From contig NZ_BAEP01000051.1 in assembly GCF_000315015.1 (NCBI RefSeq), positions 1 to 64,000 of the forward strand: a stretch of 64,000 bases of DNA, read 5' to 3'. The DNA comes from Paraglaciecola mesophila KMM 241 (GTDB lineage: Bacteria; Pseudomonadota; Gammaproteobacteria; Enterobacterales; Alteromonadaceae). Position numbers and translations under genes: made by a program. The first letter of the stretch is position 1. Every line of letters starts with the position of its first letter. The notes below the pieces were generated by a model. The model made no database searches, was not told where the DNA came from, and saw nothing but the letters and a program-made list of their open reading frames with translations. This document shows positions 38,276-47,520 of this stretch, in pieces.

Positions 38276-39227
38276 TAGCTAACTCCTTCTTTTTTTGTTC
38301 GCTATTCGCTAGCTCCGCACGGCCTGATTCAACCAATCGTACAAACAACTCCTCTAAGCGGTTCGATTTATTGCGCATACTTAACACTTGTATTTGCTGG
38401 CTGGATAGCTGCTCAAACACGTTGTTTAAACTCTCTTCTTTAGCTACATCCACTTCTAACGTGTGGACATCCAATAAACGATATTCAAAGCCTGATAGAG
38501 CTATATTCTGATGTTCACCCGCTAAATCAAAGATGAATGTTTCAATATTTAAGGTGGCAAGCAATGATTTCATACTGGTGTTTTGTACAATCACGCCCTT
38601 ATCGATAATCGCAATGTTGCGGCACAACATTTCGGCTTCTTCAAGGTAGTGCGTGGTCAATATAATGGTGATGCCTTGCTCGTTAATCTCTTTGAGGAAA
38701 GTCCACATTGAGCGGCGTATTTCAATGTCTACCCCAGCGGTCGGCTCATCCAAAATCAACATTCTGGGTTCATGCATTAGTGCGCGTGCAATCATCAGGC
38801 GGCGCTTCATACCACCGGATAAATTGCGCGCTGGCTGGTTACGCTTTTCCCATAAGTCCAATTGCTTAAGGTATTTTTCGGCACGCTCTTTGGCGACATT
38901 GCGCGGTACACCGTAATAACCTGCCTGATTAACCACGATTTGGGTCAAAGTTTCAAACTGGTTAAAGTTGAATTCTTGTGGCACCAAGCCAATGCAAGAT
39001 TTGGCTTCAACGGGCTGTGCATCTAGCGAGTATTCAAAAATGTCCGCACTGCCACTGGTTTTATTCACCAGAGAACTGATAATGCCAATTGTGGTTGATT
39101 TTCCAGCACCGTTCGGGCCGAGTAGGGCGAAGAAATCCCCCTGTTTCACTTCTAAGTTAATCCCATTAAGGGCTCGGGTTCCACCTTTATATACTTTGGT
39201 CAACCCTTTGATATTCAATGCATTCAT
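38268..39227 (-). CDS. yadG: ABC transporter ATP-binding protein (YadG-like)
   Basis: A 319-residue ABC ATPase. Walker A GPNGAGKSTTIG, signature LSGGMKRRLMIARAL, Walker B MLILDEPTAGVD, and the H-loop TTHYLEEAE. A 90-residue C-terminal extension ends in a basic/acidic tail. It pairs with the permease just downstream as an export-type transporter at the inner membrane. The substrate is unknown. Confidence 0.92.
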   Translation of the reverse strand: MNALNIKGLTKVYKGGTRALNGINLEVKQGDFFALLGPNGAGKSTTIGIISSLVNKTSGSADIFEYSLDAQPVEAKSCIGLVPQEFNFNQFETLTQIVVNQAGYYGVPRNVAKERAEKYLKQLDLWEKRNQPARNLSGGMKRRLMIARALMHEPRMLILDEPTAGVDIEIRRSMWTFLKEINEQGITIILTTHYLEEAEMLCRNIAIIDKGVIVQNTSMKSLLATLNIETFIFDLAGEHQNIALSGFEYRLLDVHTLEVDVAKEESLNNVFEQLSSQQIQVLSMRNKSNRLEELFVRLVESGRAELANSEQKKKELANG

Positions 39228-39503
39228 GCTTTATTCCGCGTGATTTTCAGGATGTTGGATAATCTGTTTTAACGATGACTGCCAATTTAGAGAGACAAAA
39301 TGAAAAAGCACAAAGTTGTTGGCTGGATGTACTCACACCGAAAAGTATGCATTATACCATGGCGATGAATGAATAAAACATGACGGGCACTGAATAAAAT
39401 GTAAGGTTTTTAGTTTGTTAGTCCCTAAAGCACGTTCGGTGTATATAAGCAGCAATGTGCACATCGAAATTACTATACCAACAATAACAAGATAGGAAAA
39501 TCC

Positions 39504-40094
39504 ATGGCCCATATGCAGCCTTTACCCAAAGAAACCACACCTGAATTGGCAGACGACTTCGCAATCTTTGAACAAATTTTAGGTTTTGTACCCAATAGTT
39601 TGCTAACAATGCAGCGCCGGCCAGAGATCGTACGCGGTTTTGGGGTGTTAACTAAAGCGGTGATGGCAAAAAACGGCACGGTTGATTTAGGTTTCAAACG
39701 TCTACTGGCGCACTTTTCCAGCCGAGCCGCAGGCTGCCAATACTGTGAAGCGCACTCCTTAATAGCTGCTAAAATTCACGGTATTTCTGATGAAAAGGTC
39801 GCTGCCGTGTGGGAATACCAAACCAGCCCGCTTTATTCCGATGCTGAGCGTGTCGCTCTTGATTATGCACTTGCTGCAGGTTCAGTGCCGAATGCGGTAG
39901 ATGAGCCATTGATGGCGCGTATGCGAGCCTATTGGGAAGAAGACGAAATCGTCGAAATTCTAGGCGCTATTTGTTTATATGGTTTTTTAAACCGCTGGAA
40001 TGACTCCATGGCCACAGATTTAGAAGCCACGCCCAAAGCACTAGGTGAAGACGTGCTCGCCCAAGGCGGCTGGACAGGCGGCAAACACGTGTAG
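39504..40094 (+). CDS. carboxymuconolactone decarboxylase/AhpD-like protein
   Basis: A 196-residue all-helical AhpD-like protein. The CxxC-type redox pair is in GCQYCEAHSLIAAK (about residues 79-90), with the family His three residues after the second Cys. A protein-disulfide or peroxidase-associated role is possible; the true substrate is unknown. AGGAAAATCC lies before the ATG. It is monocistronic, divergent from yadG. Confidence 0.78.
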   Translation: MAHMQPLPKETTPELADDFAIFEQILGFVPNSLLTMQRRPEIVRGFGVLTKAVMAKNGTVDLGFKRLLAHFSSRAAGCQYCEAHSLIAAKIHGISDEKVAAVWEYQTSPLYSDAERVALDYALAAGSVPNAVDEPLMARMRAYWEEDEIVEILGAICLYGFLNRWNDSMATDLEATPKALGEDVLAQGGWTGGKHV

Positions 40095-40124
40095 AAGTGC
40101 TAAATGATCGCGCTTAATTGAGGG

Positions 40125-41823
40125 CTAAAACTCATGCTTGCCGTATATCCAATCGAGCCCTTGAATTGACGTGGTTGGGAATGCGGTAGAGTGAGTGGCC
40201 CCTTCAATAATCTTAAAATTGAGTTTTACATTCTCTGATGCGCCGGCAGTTATTTTGTCCGCGAGCAATTGTGCGCCCTTCACCATGTCTTCACGCTCAC
40301 CAAATTCTGGTGATTCTAGGCTGCCGACACCAAGATACACCTTCGTTTTATGTTCAGGGCTTTGCATAGACAGCGACAGTAAGTAGTGATTATTGAACCA
40401 TACGGAAGGGCTGCCTAGCACATATGCTGAGAATGTCTCTGGGGCCGTAGATAGCACATAGGCGCCAAACAGCCCGCCAAGTGAGTTGCCTACATATGTT
40501 CTGTATTTAGTATGAGCGCGATAATTTGACTCGATATATGGGAACACTATGTCTTGAATAAAGGTTAAGTGTGCTTTTGCACCGCCTGTTTCTAGTTTCC
40601 AATCGCTAGCTTTTGCAGGGGTAAAGTCTTATACCATTCCACGTTAATAAGTGATGACTCAGCGAGAGTTTAAAAGGGCTTAAACAAGGCGCATGACTGA
40701 ATGAATAGTTGTTCTCTTTCGAAGTCATGCAACGCAGTGTAAGCCCTTTTAAAACTCGCCTGCAAGGAATGCCCCAGCGGCTTTTGATCTGCGTTCTCAC
40801 TATTTGAAAGGGAACAACCATTACTACATAGCGACGCCTTAATCAAAAACCGCTGGACGCATTCTGAGGCGGTCACTTATTAATGCGGATTGGTATTACT
40901 CTGCTTGATGCGCCTTTCGAACCTTTGGAGTATGAAATGCCTGCAATTATCGCTTCCTCCATTGTGCCACTATTCATAGGGAATCGAGTAGCGCCAGAAA
41001 CCAGTGGGAAACTGTATGGTGCGTCAGTGAGATATATCACTGGGTAATGCTTGCTTTTATTGGTCCGATAAGAGCGAGGAAGTTTGATAAAAAGCGGATA
41101 AACTCTTTTTGAAATAGGCTCTTCCAGTTCAACTACCTCACTTCTGGGGATGGTATAAGCGATTTTTTCGGGTTCTTTGTCTAACCATTTTTTAAGTGGT
41201 TCAACCCACGCGTTATGTGGTCGGTAGAAAGCGCCATGTGCTAGCCCTGTAGAAATCGAAATTTCTTCAAATGACGCCACCTTACCACCACTGCGCTGTA
41301 TGACTTTATTGCAGGAGCCAACGGTATCTGAGGTCTCATAAATTGAAAAGATATTACCCTGCAAAATCACATCATTATGGGTGGAAAGGCTGCTAGTGCA
41401 AGCAGCTAAAATCACATAATTAATATCACTATTAGCTAGGTAGCTTGAGGTGATAGCGGTGATAAAACCGCCGCGAGAAAACCCCACTAGCGTTATATTA
41501 CTTGGGGATACGCCATTTTTAATTAAATACTGAACTTGATGTTGAAGTTTCTTGGCATGCTCAAAAGGGTCGGTATTTTTCGCCCTGTGCTCAGCAATAA
41601 TGAAGGCATCTAGCTTTGAAAATGTCTCAAGTATTGCTGGGAAATCATAAGTGCCCCAAGATGGATGTTCTGGCGTTGTATCAAGGCCTTCGACAATCAA
41701 ACCGTGAGAGTAAAAAACATAACGTGCGTTTGGGTCGACAGATGCGGGTACTTCGTTGTAAACACCACTCGCGACAGCATTGACGCAATAAAGAATAAAA
41801 ATAAATAAGATAGCGAGCTTCAT
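40125..41823 (-). pseudogene. two-domain secreted alpha/beta hydrolase, interrupted
   Basis: A gene split by a 264-bp inserted element at 40632-40895. The upstream part encodes a signal peptide (MKLAILFIFILYCVNAVASG), an alpha/beta hydrolase domain with nucleophile elbow GFSRGG, then the start of a second, esterase-D-like domain (YPVIYLTDAPYSFPLVSG). It breaks after GSKGASSRV. The downstream part resumes with DFTPAKASDWKLETGGAKAH and the second nucleophile elbow GNSLGGLFGA. The two halves are in different frames even with the element removed, so an extra 1-2 nt change exists. A product truncated after the first hydrolase domain may still be made. AAGGA lies before the chosen ATG. Confidence 0.85.
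40632..40895. mobile_element. MITE-like non-autonomous element
   Basis: A 264-bp insertion inside the hydrolase gene, bounded by imperfect terminal inverted repeats: ATACCATTCCACGTTAATAA on the left and, read inward from the right, ATACCAATCCGCATTAATAA, 21 of 24 bp matching over the full repeat. A 3-bp TTA direct repeat at both sides (40629-40631, 40896-40898) looks like a target duplication. Inside lies a perfect 14-bp inverted repeat (40669-40682 with 40740-40753) enclosing a nested 8-bp one (40691-40698 with 40723-40730). It has no transposase, so it must be mobilised in trans. Small readings inside it are not genes. Confidence 0.8.
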
Positions 41824-41935
41824 GCTTTTCCTTGCCTGAATTGAGCGTGATATTAGGTGAAATCTAAATGCGAAAGTTAGCGTAAATACCATGCATGTTC
41901 CATATGAGACGCTAGGAATATGCCATTTTAAGGCG

Positions 41936-42409
41936 TCACACTTCTTTAGCTTGGCTGCTTTCCTTGCCGCTATTGCCCGCTAAGCTCTGTATCGTTTGCA
42001 ACATTTCAAGCACGCCTGCTCTTAACGCTGCATCTTTGCTATGGGTATTGCCTAGGGACTGATCAAACGCCGCTGACTGCTTGGCTAAAGCGACGGTGTC
42101 GTATTTTTCATCGGGATCAAAATTTCGACTAGGGGGAGCCATTAAGGCTAGGCTCTCTTGGGACGTTATTAATCCATTTTCGAGCAACTCTGCACCCATG
42201 CTAACCAATTGATTGTACGACATATTGTTTGGATTATACTTGGCGGCGATATCCTGCAATTTACTTTCGGCATTTAGCCCCGCTTCACTGAGCGTTACCT
42301 TATCTGTTGTCTGTTTTGTATTGGCCACATTCAAATTTTTGGCGACTGAAGTAGCGCTATCGCTCATTTGGTAAATACGACTGACTTGATCGGGGCTATT
42401 TATTTGCAT
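41936..42409 (-). CDS. hypothetical protein
   Basis: A 157-residue soluble protein that I do not recognise. The segment TTDKVTLSEAGLNAESKLQDI recalls short motifs seen near the start of flagellar rod/hook and FlgM-type proteins (VTLSxAG), but no flagellar gene is near. The middle has NNMSYNQLVSMGAELLENGLIT, helical and conserved-looking. No signal peptide or membrane segment. A homologue search is needed to place it. Confidence 0.6.
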   Translation of the reverse strand: MQINSPDQVSRIYQMSDSATSVAKNLNVANTKQTTDKVTLSEAGLNAESKLQDIAAKYNPNNMSYNQLVSMGAELLENGLITSQESLALMAPPSRNFDPDEKYDTVALAKQSAAFDQSLGNTHSKDAALRAGVLEMLQTIQSLAGNSGKESSQAKEV

Positions 42410-42628
42410 GTCATTCCCTGTTGATAATAATGTGCGAGTGATAAGGCTTGAACGTCTCGGTAACTAGCTAAGCCGAGGTGAAAATTGGACTGCGTAATCA
42501 ATTTGAACAGCAATAAATAAGCCAAAAAATAATCTCTTTCCCGAGCAGCAAAGCCTCACTTAGTTGCATTCATGAGGTGTTTTTAGGAAGCTTATTGCCG
42601 TTAAAAACAACAGTGCGGCAACAAAGGG

Positions 42629-43345
42629 TTATCGTACCCTCTCAGCACTGACCACATAGCGCATGGTCGGGTTGGGTATCATTGAGTTAAACGGGTAGCA
42701 GGTGATTAATGTGAGTTGATCTGCGCCTTGTGACTCGATGATGTGAGTTTGGCTCTGATGCACAATGAAGGTCGATGTGACGCGATACTGCCCTTGCGCT
42801 TTGAGGGTTTGCACGCCTATGGAATCTCCCTTGTTGAGGTATTGCAGCGCGGCGAAGTGTGTATCTCTATGGCCTGTGATGACACTATTGCCGCTCTCAA
42901 ATGGCAGAGGGGTGGTACTCATATGTCCGGGCCCGAATGCCATCGTGCTCCCTGATGCTCCCCCTAAAACGTATAATGTATCTTCTGATAATGAGCCTAT
43001 TAACTGACTTGGAAACGTGAGTTTGGCCACAGGATAGGTATCAGCCCAGGGCCAAGGTTTGGTTCTTATGGCTTGATCTGCAAGTGTTTGATTAGTGTGA
43101 TTGGAAAGAATATTAGCTTCAGTTGCATGCACGTTGCGTTGCCAAGCGCTGGCGATAAGCGCCTGTGCTAATTGTGCCTTAGCCCACATGTACACACCGT
43201 TTGAAACCAATAGCCCGCCGCCAACTAGGCATGTGAGCCAGATAGCACTTAACAGAGCATTTTTTAGACTCACTCGGCTAAACCACACAGTCCACTTTGC
43301 CTCGTTATCGCACACGTGCGTGCTTCGTTCAGCTCCTGAAATCAT
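42629..43345 (-). CDS. proteobacterial (class GN) sortase
   Basis: A 238-residue membrane-anchored transpeptidase of the marine proteobacterial sortase family. One N-terminal membrane helix (about 31-50), then the sortase fold. The catalytic His is in VITGHRDTH (about 155-163), the nucleophile Cys in TLITCYPFN (Cys216), and the Arg probably in MRYVVSAER. I chose the ATG that overlaps the stop of the target gene as ATGA. An in-frame GTG at 43369 would add eight residues. It is expected to cleave the LPQTA signal of the upstream target protein. Confidence 0.92.
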   Translation of the reverse strand: MISGAERSTHVCDNEAKWTVWFSRVSLKNALLSAIWLTCLVGGGLLVSNGVYMWAKAQLAQALIASAWQRNVHATEANILSNHTNQTLADQAIRTKPWPWADTYPVAKLTFPSQLIGSLSEDTLYVLGGASGSTMAFGPGHMSTTPLPFESGNSVITGHRDTHFAALQYLNKGDSIGVQTLKAQGQYRVTSTFIVHQSQTHIIESQGADQLTLITCYPFNSMIPNPTMRYVVSAERVR

Positions 43346-45735
43346 GACAATCGTTTTTGGCGCGCGCACAGTGCAATTCCCAAAAGTAACAGCCCTAAGG
43401 TGATATGCAGCGGGGTATTGGTGGCTGTTTGAGGCAATTGGCCAACCATTTGTAACCCCGTTATTTGCAACCCAGCCATAGCAAGCCCAGCAGGTGCGTT
43501 GTGGTTAATGGGTGTGTCTTTGCTGTTCTCGTGCTCTGGTTTAACGTCTTGGGGGGTAGGCGGCTTTTCATCCACGGCAATAAGGCTAGTGAACTGACTT
43601 ACGATATGATGCTCAAGGGCAATATTTGTGATGCTATCTTGCCATTTCTTACGCATCATTGGGCGTATATCGCTGTTGCGTTCACGGCGCAAGGTATGAC
43701 TGAGTTGCGCGATTTTTTCTCTCGCCCAAGCAACGCCTAAGCCAGCGCGTTTGGCCGTGGGGCTAAGGGGCATGCGAATTGACCAAGGTTTGCTTGATGC
43801 CGCTCGTGCTGACTGCCAACCCGTTACCTTGAGTGCATTGTCGGGGTGTTGCACTTGCATGCCATTTTCAAGGTGTGTCACTGGCACTCGGTAGTGGATA
43901 ACCAATGGCTGGGCGGCATATAAGTCAGGAGTAACACTGGGGTAAAACTCAGTCTCTCGGGCGAATTCAATATGTATATCTTGCATCACAGGGCGAGTCA
44001 GTTTGTTAAACAGTGCCGTCATTTTGTGTTGTACCTGTTGAATGTCGCCAATGTAGGTAAAGGTGCCCCGGCCTGCTTGTGCGGCCTGGGTCATAAAGTA
44101 ACTGTTGGGCGCCGAACCAATGCCAATAGTAAACAAGCGACTGTCAGCCAACTTGTTTTCAATCAGGCTCATTAAGGCACCCTCATTGCTGACACTGCCA
44201 TCGGTGATAAAGACCACTTGGCGTAGCTTATGCGAGCCAAGTGAATCGCTATCGTCCCTATGGAGTGAGGGTTTGTTTAACGCCAATGTCAGGGCGGGTG
44301 CCATTTCAGTGCCGCCATCTGCGTGTAAGCTGGCGACCCAATTTCGTGCGCGCTGAATATTTTTTGCTGTGGCGGGCATGGCACGTTTCCATAATGCTTG
44401 GGGTGAGTCGTTAAATTGAATAATGTTGACGTTATCCTCTGGGCGCAGCTGCGTTAAGGCAAAGTCTACAGCGCGCTTTGCTTGTACAATCGATTCCCCA
44501 GCCATAGAGCCTGAGGTATCGAGTAAGAACACCACTTCTCTTGGGGTCATCTGTTTGGCGACGGCACCGTCAGTGGAATGAGATGCATCTTGCACAGGTG
44601 GAGTAAGCATCACTAGCCCATAACGATATTTGCCTTGGGTTTCGCTAAAGTGTGCTGCACTGGGAGCATCGCCTGGGGCGGGTTGCCACGTTAGAGCGAA
44701 GTCGTGGTTGGCGATATGCTCTTGAGCCAATTCAATATGATAGCCACCGTTTTTCTCTCCTTGTTGGCTGATGTTGATAGGATGATGTTCGCTAATAATG
44801 TCGTCAGCGGTCAGTGCAAAGCCACTGTCTAACTCAACACTGATACGGACTGGGTTGGCGGGCTCATCAGCTGTTTTTATTTGCTGGCTCATTGCTGTCA
44901 CGCTTTGCCCCCAACCCTGAGTATTGACCGTGGCGACTGTACTCTTGTCAGTCGCGTCATTGGGTGAATATCGCGGCGTTATTGTCATGGGAAAGCGCAA
45001 CCTAAATGTTTGTTCGTCAAACCCAACCACCTGTTGATATTCAATCGTGATGCTGATGGATTCATTTGGGCCAATGTTGGCAATAGTATTGGTGAAAAGG
45101 TTAGGGCGGTGTTGCTCAATTAAACTGGCTTTTCTACCTTGAGTTTTAGCTTGCTCGAAATGCGCCTTAGCTTGTGCTTTGGGCATAATTTTGCCTTTGA
45201 TCCTCCGCTCACCTATGCGCATATCGAGATGATCAACGGCGGCATTTTCAGGTAGAGGGAAGGCGTAAATCCCATTTACCCAATCTTGACTAGGGTTATG
45301 AAAACGCTGAGTAACCTTGGTTCTGGCTATCATGCCTGTTATGTCGATTTTTACATCGGTACTTAACAGCGGACTAAGCTGATAACGGCGTTTTTGATGA
45401 AGTTGACTGGGCTCATCATTGTTGTTTTCATTAGGGGGATTGCCTGTTTTGCCTTCATTTCCGTTCGTGCGCGAGCGTGCTTCTGAAGAGTCACGTAAGT
45501 AAAACAGACTGCCTTGGGCGACTTGATTAATAGAGTCCACATACACGCTGGAAGCACTGTCGTCCCCAGTTTCTGGGCGACTAATACTGTCAACAAGACC
45601 GTCGTTACGTTGTTTGTTATACATTTTGTTTTCCTCAACGTCAGGCTGAATAAGGTATTGAGAAGCTGCGCTGTGCAACACCCCTATGGTGCTAACAATC
45701 AATAACAGCCCGCTGAATTTAAGTAATAGGGACAT
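43342..45735 (-). CDS. VIT/vWA sortase target protein
   Basis: A 797-residue exported protein, the dedicated substrate of the neighbouring sortase. Signal/anchor 1-25; a low-complexity Asn/Glu region (about 85-110); VIT domain (about 118-250; VTQRFHNPSQDWVNGIYAFP); vWA domain with the MIDAS motif DTSGS near residue 405; and a C-terminal sorting signal: LPQTA at 767-771, a hydrophobic helix and the basic tail ARQKRLS. This is the layout of the marine proteobacterial sortase-target family. The partner to which it is joined is unknown. It is probably translated coupled to the sortase. Confidence 0.92.
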   Translation of the reverse strand: MSLLLKFSGLLLIVSTIGVLHSAASQYLIQPDVEENKMYNKQRNDGLVDSISRPETGDDSASSVYVDSINQVAQGSLFYLRDSSEARSRTNGNEGKTGNPPNENNNDEPSQLHQKRRYQLSPLLSTDVKIDITGMIARTKVTQRFHNPSQDWVNGIYAFPLPENAAVDHLDMRIGERRIKGKIMPKAQAKAHFEQAKTQGRKASLIEQHRPNLFTNTIANIGPNESISITIEYQQVVGFDEQTFRLRFPMTITPRYSPNDATDKSTVATVNTQGWGQSVTAMSQQIKTADEPANPVRISVELDSGFALTADDIISEHHPINISQQGEKNGGYHIELAQEHIANHDFALTWQPAPGDAPSAAHFSETQGKYRYGLVMLTPPVQDASHSTDGAVAKQMTPREVVFLLDTSGSMAGESIVQAKRAVDFALTQLRPEDNVNIIQFNDSPQALWKRAMPATAKNIQRARNWVASLHADGGTEMAPALTLALNKPSLHRDDSDSLGSHKLRQVVFITDGSVSNEGALMSLIENKLADSRLFTIGIGSAPNSYFMTQAAQAGRGTFTYIGDIQQVQHKMTALFNKLTRPVMQDIHIEFARETEFYPSVTPDLYAAQPLVIHYRVPVTHLENGMQVQHPDNALKVTGWQSARAASSKPWSIRMPLSPTAKRAGLGVAWAREKIAQLSHTLRRERNSDIRPMMRKKWQDSITNIALEHHIVSQFTSLIAVDEKPPTPQDVKPEHENSKDTPINHNAPAGLAMAGLQITGLQMVGQLPQTATNTPLHITLGLLLLGIALCARQKRLS

Positions 45736-45755
45736 TCCTGTTCTCCGGTTTAGCG

Positions 45756-46565
45756 CTATTTACTTGCCGAAGCGGCCATTAACGATGTATGAGATGCAGC
45801 CTGGATCGACAGCGTGACCTTACGGGCGAAAAACCAACTCTCTGGGTGGCTTCCCATATTGCTGAAGGTGGATTCACCGAAAGATTCAGTGTGCAATTGT
45901 GCGCCAGGCACGTGCTGCTTTGTTAAGTAGCGTTTAACGCTGATAGCCCTTTGCTGAGAAAGCGCTTGGTTATAATGAGAATCGCTGCGTTCATCGGCGT
46001 AGCCCGCTAAGGTTATTTGCAGATCAGGGGTTTGACGTACAAGCGCCGCAATTAAATCTAACTGCCTGTGGTAATGGGTTTCAACAGCATGAGAGCCGGT
46101 GCGAAATTGAATATTTGTTTCAATTGGCGTTATAGAGTCAGGCTCAATTGTTTGCTCTGTGCTTTGCTGCGCTACATCGTTATGACTTTCTAAGCTCGCG
46201 GTGAGAATGGTGTGATTGTCGGATCTTTCTTGCTGATGCATGCGCTGCTGAGCATGTTGTAGGGCGGCCAATTGCTGCTCTTTTTGCTTAAGTTCAGACT
46301 GAACTTGGTCTAAAGCGTTGTCGTTTTTCACATCATTTGAAATAAACAGGCCCATTATACCGCCTATTACGCCGCCTACTGGCCCGCCTACTGCAGTACC
46401 TAATAATGCGCCTGAGCCAAAACCAGCGAGATCATTTCGAGTGTTTGACGGTGCTGTCTTCTCCTGTGTTGTTTGTGCGTGCGCCGGTGTTTGCGCATAA
46501 ATAAGTGGGGCAAAAGCGTGGTTGATGAGCAGTGATAAGGTGAGTGCAATAGCGCTATATTTCAT
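45756..46565 (-). CDS. pdsO: sortase-system OmpA-like protein
   Basis: A 269-residue exported protein. Signal peptide 1-24; a glycine-zipper segment (LAGFGSGALLGTAVGG and GGVIGGIMGLF, about 46-75); a coiled coil (QSELKQKEQQLAALQHAQQR); and a C-terminal OmpA-like peptidoglycan-binding domain (ITLAGYADERSD). The layout fits the PdsO family that accompanies proteobacterial dedicated sortases. It may tether the sorted product to the cell wall, which is inference. It is first in the pdsO-target-sortase operon. Confidence 0.85.
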   Translation of the reverse strand: MKYSAIALTLSLLINHAFAPLIYAQTPAHAQTTQEKTAPSNTRNDLAGFGSGALLGTAVGGPVGGVIGGIMGLFISNDVKNDNALDQVQSELKQKEQQLAALQHAQQRMHQQERSDNHTILTASLESHNDVAQQSTEQTIEPDSITPIETNIQFRTGSHAVETHYHRQLDLIAALVRQTPDLQITLAGYADERSDSHYNQALSQQRAISVKRYLTKQHVPGAQLHTESFGESTFSNMGSHPESWFFARKVTLSIQAASHTSLMAASASK

Positions 46566-46734
46566 GATAGTTCCTTTATTTTTTTAGAGAGAGTTGGCGT
46601 TTTTGGTTGCGCTATTACACAGCGAATTTGCGGCTATTTAATGAGTGAAAAATGGCAATCTTAGGAGCAATTGTGGCGAAAAAATGGAAATTTCCTGATG
46701 TCAGCAAAATGCGCGATTTTTAGGATATAGTGAC

Positions 46735-46800
46735 GTCACCGAATAAAGTGGCACGACCGAGTAAAGTGGCGTGACCGAGTAAAGTGCGTCACTGAATAAT
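46735..46800. repeat. 18-bp tandem repeats before the response regulator
   Basis: Four adjacent units of about 18 bp: GTCACCGAATAAAGTGGC, ACGACCGAGTAAAGTGGC, GTGACCGAGTAAAGTGC and the partial GTCACTGAATAAT. The last runs into the ATG at 46801. The shared core is (A)CCGARTAAAGTGGC. They could be binding sites for the regulator, or a spread repeat family (see the related units at 59548-59611). Being adjacent to the start codon, they also fill the leader. Confidence 0.75.
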
Positions 46801-47520
46801 ATGAGTGTGGTTATGTCTCAACGTATTGCGCTAGTGGAAGATGATCTCGCTATTCGAGAAAACTATACCGCAGCCCTCAAAAAACAAGGATACGAGGTTA
46901 TCTGTTATGCTAATCGACGGCAGGCTGAGCAAGGTTTTGCTCAGCGCCTGCCTGACCTGGCCATTATTGATATTGGTTTACAAGACGAGATCGATGGCGG
47001 TTTTATGGTTTGCCAGCAACTACGCAGTTTATCTAAAACCTTGCCGATTATTTTCTTCACTGCCAGAGATAACGACTACGACACCATTTGCGGTTTGCGC
47101 ATGGGGGCAGACGACTACTTAACAAAAGACATTAGTTTGCCTCATTTGTTGGCGCGCATCGCAGCATTGTTTCGTCGAGTGGCGCTGTTGAATCAACCCC
47201 AATTGTCAGAAGACCTAATACAAACTGGTGCATTGAGTATCGACAGCAAGCGCATGACCGTCAGTTGGCAAGCACAAGGCATTGAGCTAACTGTGACTGA
47301 ATTTTGGATGCTACACGCCATTGCCAAGTATGCAGGGCATGTTAAAAGCCGCCAGCAATTGATGGATGAGTCAAAAATGGTAGTAGACGACAGCACCATC
47401 ACGTCGCATATCAAACGTATTCGCAAGAAATTCCTGCAAGTCGACAGCCAGTTTGATCGTATCGAAACGGTTTATGGCATGGGCTATCGCTGGAAAAACG
47501 GCATGAGCCATTACCCTTAA
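46801..47520 (+). CDS. pdsR: sortase-system response regulator
   Basis: A 239-residue OmpR-type regulator of the dedicated sortase system. The receiver has the acidic pair EDD, phospho-acceptor Asp57 (LAIIDIGLQDE) and the conserved Thr and Lys (FFTARDN, YLTKD). A winged-helix DNA-binding domain follows (about 140-235; TSHIKRIRKKFL, VYGMGYRW). The start is ambiguous: ATG at 46801 or 46813, neither with a strong ribosome site. It is divergent from the target operon, with tandem repeats directly upstream, and overlaps the kinase gene as TAATG. Confidence 0.9.
   Translation: MSVVMSQRIALVEDDLAIRENYTAALKKQGYEVICYANRRQAEQGFAQRLPDLAIIDIGLQDEIDGGFMVCQQLRSLSKTLPIIFFTARDNDYDTICGLRMGADDYLTKDISLPHLLARIAALFRRVALLNQPQLSEDLIQTGALSIDSKRMTVSWQAQGIELTVTEFWMLHAIAKYAGHVKSRQQLMDESKMVVDDSTITSHIKRIRKKFLQVDSQFDRIETVYGMGYRWKNGMSHYP

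Noticed and set aside
40606-40876. Two small leftward readings inside the inserted element
   Set aside because: They come from the inverted-repeat structure of the element; no domain or ribosome site.
40632-40895. Complete insertion sequence
   Set aside because: Too short for a transposase and no transposase-like reading; treated as a non-autonomous element.
46735-46800. CRISPR-like array
   Set aside because: Units are directly adjacent with no spacers, and there are no cas genes in the window; the same holds for 59548-59611.
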